Position numbers and translations under genes: made by a program | The notes under the pieces: model-generated | Databases searched by the model: none | Told to the model about the DNA's origin: nothing | Seen by the model: only the letters and a program-made list of their open reading frames with translations | Origin: Mycteria americana | Taxonomy: Eukaryota; Chordata; Aves; Ciconiiformes; Ciconiidae | NCBI RefSeq assembly: GCF_035582795.1 | Contig: NC_134367.1 | Coordinates: 42,063,062 to 42,127,061 of the forward strand | Length of the DNA stretch: 64,000 nucleotides | Direction of reading: 5' to 3' | In this document: positions 62,360 through 64,000 of the stretch, in pieces | Layout of the letters: each line of letters starts with the position of its first letter | Numbering within the stretch: position 1 is the stretch's first letter

Positions 62360-62463
62360 ATCACAGAATCACAGAGTGGTTGGGGTTGGAAGGGACCTCT
62401 GGAGGTCATCTGGTCCAAACCCCTGCTCGGGCAGGGCCACCTAGAGCCCATTGCTGCCCAGGT
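62360..62463 (-). mobile_element. CR1 3' end fragment (minus strand)
   Basis: Reads TCACAGAATCACAGAGTGGT, then GGAAGGGACCTCTGGAGGTC and CTGCTCGGGCAGGGCCACCT. This is the reverse complement of a CR1 3' UTR and terminal repeat. Only about 100 bp survive. Orientation is opposite to the presumed ANKRD6 transcription. Confidence 0.9.
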
Positions 62464-64000
62464 TACTTAGTTTCTTTGCAGTGTTTTGTATTGGTGTTAT
62501 ATATCTAAATGTTTGAATGTTCTGTATCTTAAGAGGAATTCATGCATCCGTATCTTAAGGCTCTGTAGTGCTTAAGAAGGATATTTTAACCTCTTTTTGA
62601 TTGAAAAATCATTGCAAGTTTTGCAATAAACAGTGTTCCATTAAGCAAGATCATATGTCAATTTTGGTACTGTACAGTCCATAAAAACTGCAGATAATGG
62701 GTACACAGATGGCTTGATTCAACAGACTGGTTCATAAGCATGGCTGAGAAGGATGGAACTGGAGGGAGGGTATGGGAGAGATTTGTCTCATATAATTCTA
62801 CAGGCAATGTATGTTTTTTGTGGTTTAGGATGTTACTTAATACTTGGTATCTGAAGTGTTTGAACGTGAAGGAGTTGTAAAGGACTGAGACCTTGGTGAA
62901 CAATTTCAGCTTTGCTGATCGCAAGCAGAAGGTGTAACACGAGTGGGCATGGCGTGAGATGGGTCAGTGCAGCCAAAGGCCTTTTGCAGATAATTCTTCA
63001 AACCTTTGTCGGCAGGGTTATTCACCCGATGCTGGGACTGTCTTCAGAAATAAGTGTGTATTGCATAAACTAAACTTATTCCTGGACTCTCAGGTTGTAA
63101 CATCTGAGTCAGCAAATGTGTCCTACTAATATATTCAGCCCAGGATGTTTTGATGAAGCAAAGGTCTTGTACCAAAACGCTGCTGCTGTCATTGTTGTGC
63201 AGTCTGTCCCAGCACACGCCTTTTCTCAAGCGTAACCCCCCTTCTCCTCCCAAAGTCTGCAATTGTAAAGATCCTACTGGTATGTCAGCACACGTCTTCA
63301 GAGAACCCGAGGGGCATTTTTAATGAGAATAGCTTTAGAATTCCTATCTTGATTTATGAAGAAAAGAAAAAAAGTCAGAGACAGTATCCTCTTACCTGTT
63401 AAAATGTTTGCCTTCTACTTAATGGTGATATCAGCTTAACTTTTGCAGATGCAGATTGAATAACCAAATGTTTACCTGTTTTCCACTTAGAAGTATAGAC
63501 GCTTTCTCTGCTTAAATGCAATACGATTCCAGAGAGAGGGAAGTGGAAAGGTAAAGGACTAGAGGTCTTTGTTCTAAATTATGGAAGAAATAAACATTCA
63601 GGACTTCAGCTTTGGATGTTTCCTGAAAAATTTTCCTGTAATTTGTCTGTGAGAAATAAAGCTGAAAATATTTTTAGCTGTTTGCTGTACTGTTCTAAGG
63701 AGGATTTTGTAACTTGCACAAAGTGAGACAAACAAGGCAACAGGTCTTTGCTTTTTAGTTCCCATTCATCAACCCAGCTGTGTTAATGTATGCATTTCAT
63801 TTTTTTGTTTGTTTTTGAGCAAGGCTTTACATTACAGCCACAGAAATAAGGCAAGTACAATCATTTTGCATTATTTATATTCATACTTTCATAATCATAA
63901 TTCATATTCATAATAATGTTTACGGGTATAGAAAACCACTCCAGCCCATGCTGAGGACACCAATTATAACAGGTGCCCTAAGTCTTATCTGCATCTACAT

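Larger units (their letters stand above)
44322..64000 (+). other. ANKRD6: Presumed ANKRD6 intron 1
   Basis: Almost 20 kb with no recognisable coding exon on either strand. I looked for the ANKRD6 N-terminal ankyrin-repeat region and did not find it. Contents are a C15 run (44606-44620), a 2-kb CR1 (47.63-49.67 kb), A runs at 56556-56573 and about 57789-57804, and a CR1 tail near 62.4 kb. The many short open frames have no known domain. Confidence 0.5.

Noticed and set aside
1-64000. tRNA, rRNA, snoRNA, CRISPR or operon-like structures
   Set aside because: Looked for T-loop-like GGTTCRAAT blocks and regular repeat-spacer arrays by eye and found none. The sequence is vertebrate nuclear DNA. 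A tRNAscan-SE/Infernal run would be decisive.

Overview
This window is eukaryotic nuclear DNA from a bird. The signs are CR1 LINE fragments with typical avian 3' ends, a fragment of an ERV-L-like LTR of a type I associate with Neoaves, CpG-island promoters, and introns with consensus splice sites. The gene order on the minus, minus and plus strands is UBE2J1 exon 1, RRAGD (complete), ANKRD6 5' end (inferred). This matches the tetrapod order UBE2J1-RRAGD-ANKRD6 (human 6q15). I saw no prokaryotic-style operons, CRISPR arrays or tRNAs.

Layout. Positions 1-8261 are the 5'-most part of UBE2J1 intron 1. They carry a CR1 3' tail (1-288), an LTR fragment (about 3530-3854) and an AT-rich array of inverted repeats (6418-6520). 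The UBE2J1 CpG island spans about 7800-8620, with the first ten codons at 8262-8292 (minus). About 8900-18300 is intergenic, holding only small tandem repeats. RRAGD runs right to left. Its stop codon is at 21443, its start codon at 40089, and its seven coding exons can be joined in phase into a 400-residue RagD GTPase, the same length as human RagD. A 3' UTR probably extends down to about 19.1 kb or 18.3 kb. The RRAGD CpG-island promoter is at about 39.5-40.6 kb. About 3.3 kb without a recognised gene separates it from a second, divergent CpG island at about 43.85-44.55 kb, which I interpret as the ANKRD6 promoter and non-coding first exon. From 44.5 kb to the end there is no recognisable coding exon. 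This fits a long first intron of ANKRD6. It contains a 2-kb 5'-truncated, dead CR1 (about 47.63-49.67 kb) and a small minus-strand CR1 tail (about 62.36-62.46 kb).

Biology. UBE2J1 encodes a tail-anchored E2 of ER-associated degradation. RRAGD encodes one half of the Rag GTPase heterodimer that recruits mTORC1 to lysosomes and is a known MiT/TFE (TFEB) target. ANKRD6 (Diversin) acts in Wnt/planar polarity signalling. The three are syntenic neighbours, not an operon. The most notable non-coding observations are a near-CLEAR palindrome in the RRAGD promoter, a (TTTG)n repeat abutting the RRAGD exon 6 splice acceptor, an LTR with a visible TATA/CRE core in the sense orientation inside UBE2J1 intron 1, and a short two-hydrophobic-segment ORF inside RRAGD intron 6. 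I found nothing that supports a wholly undescribed system; the window is mostly ordinary vertebrate gene structure.
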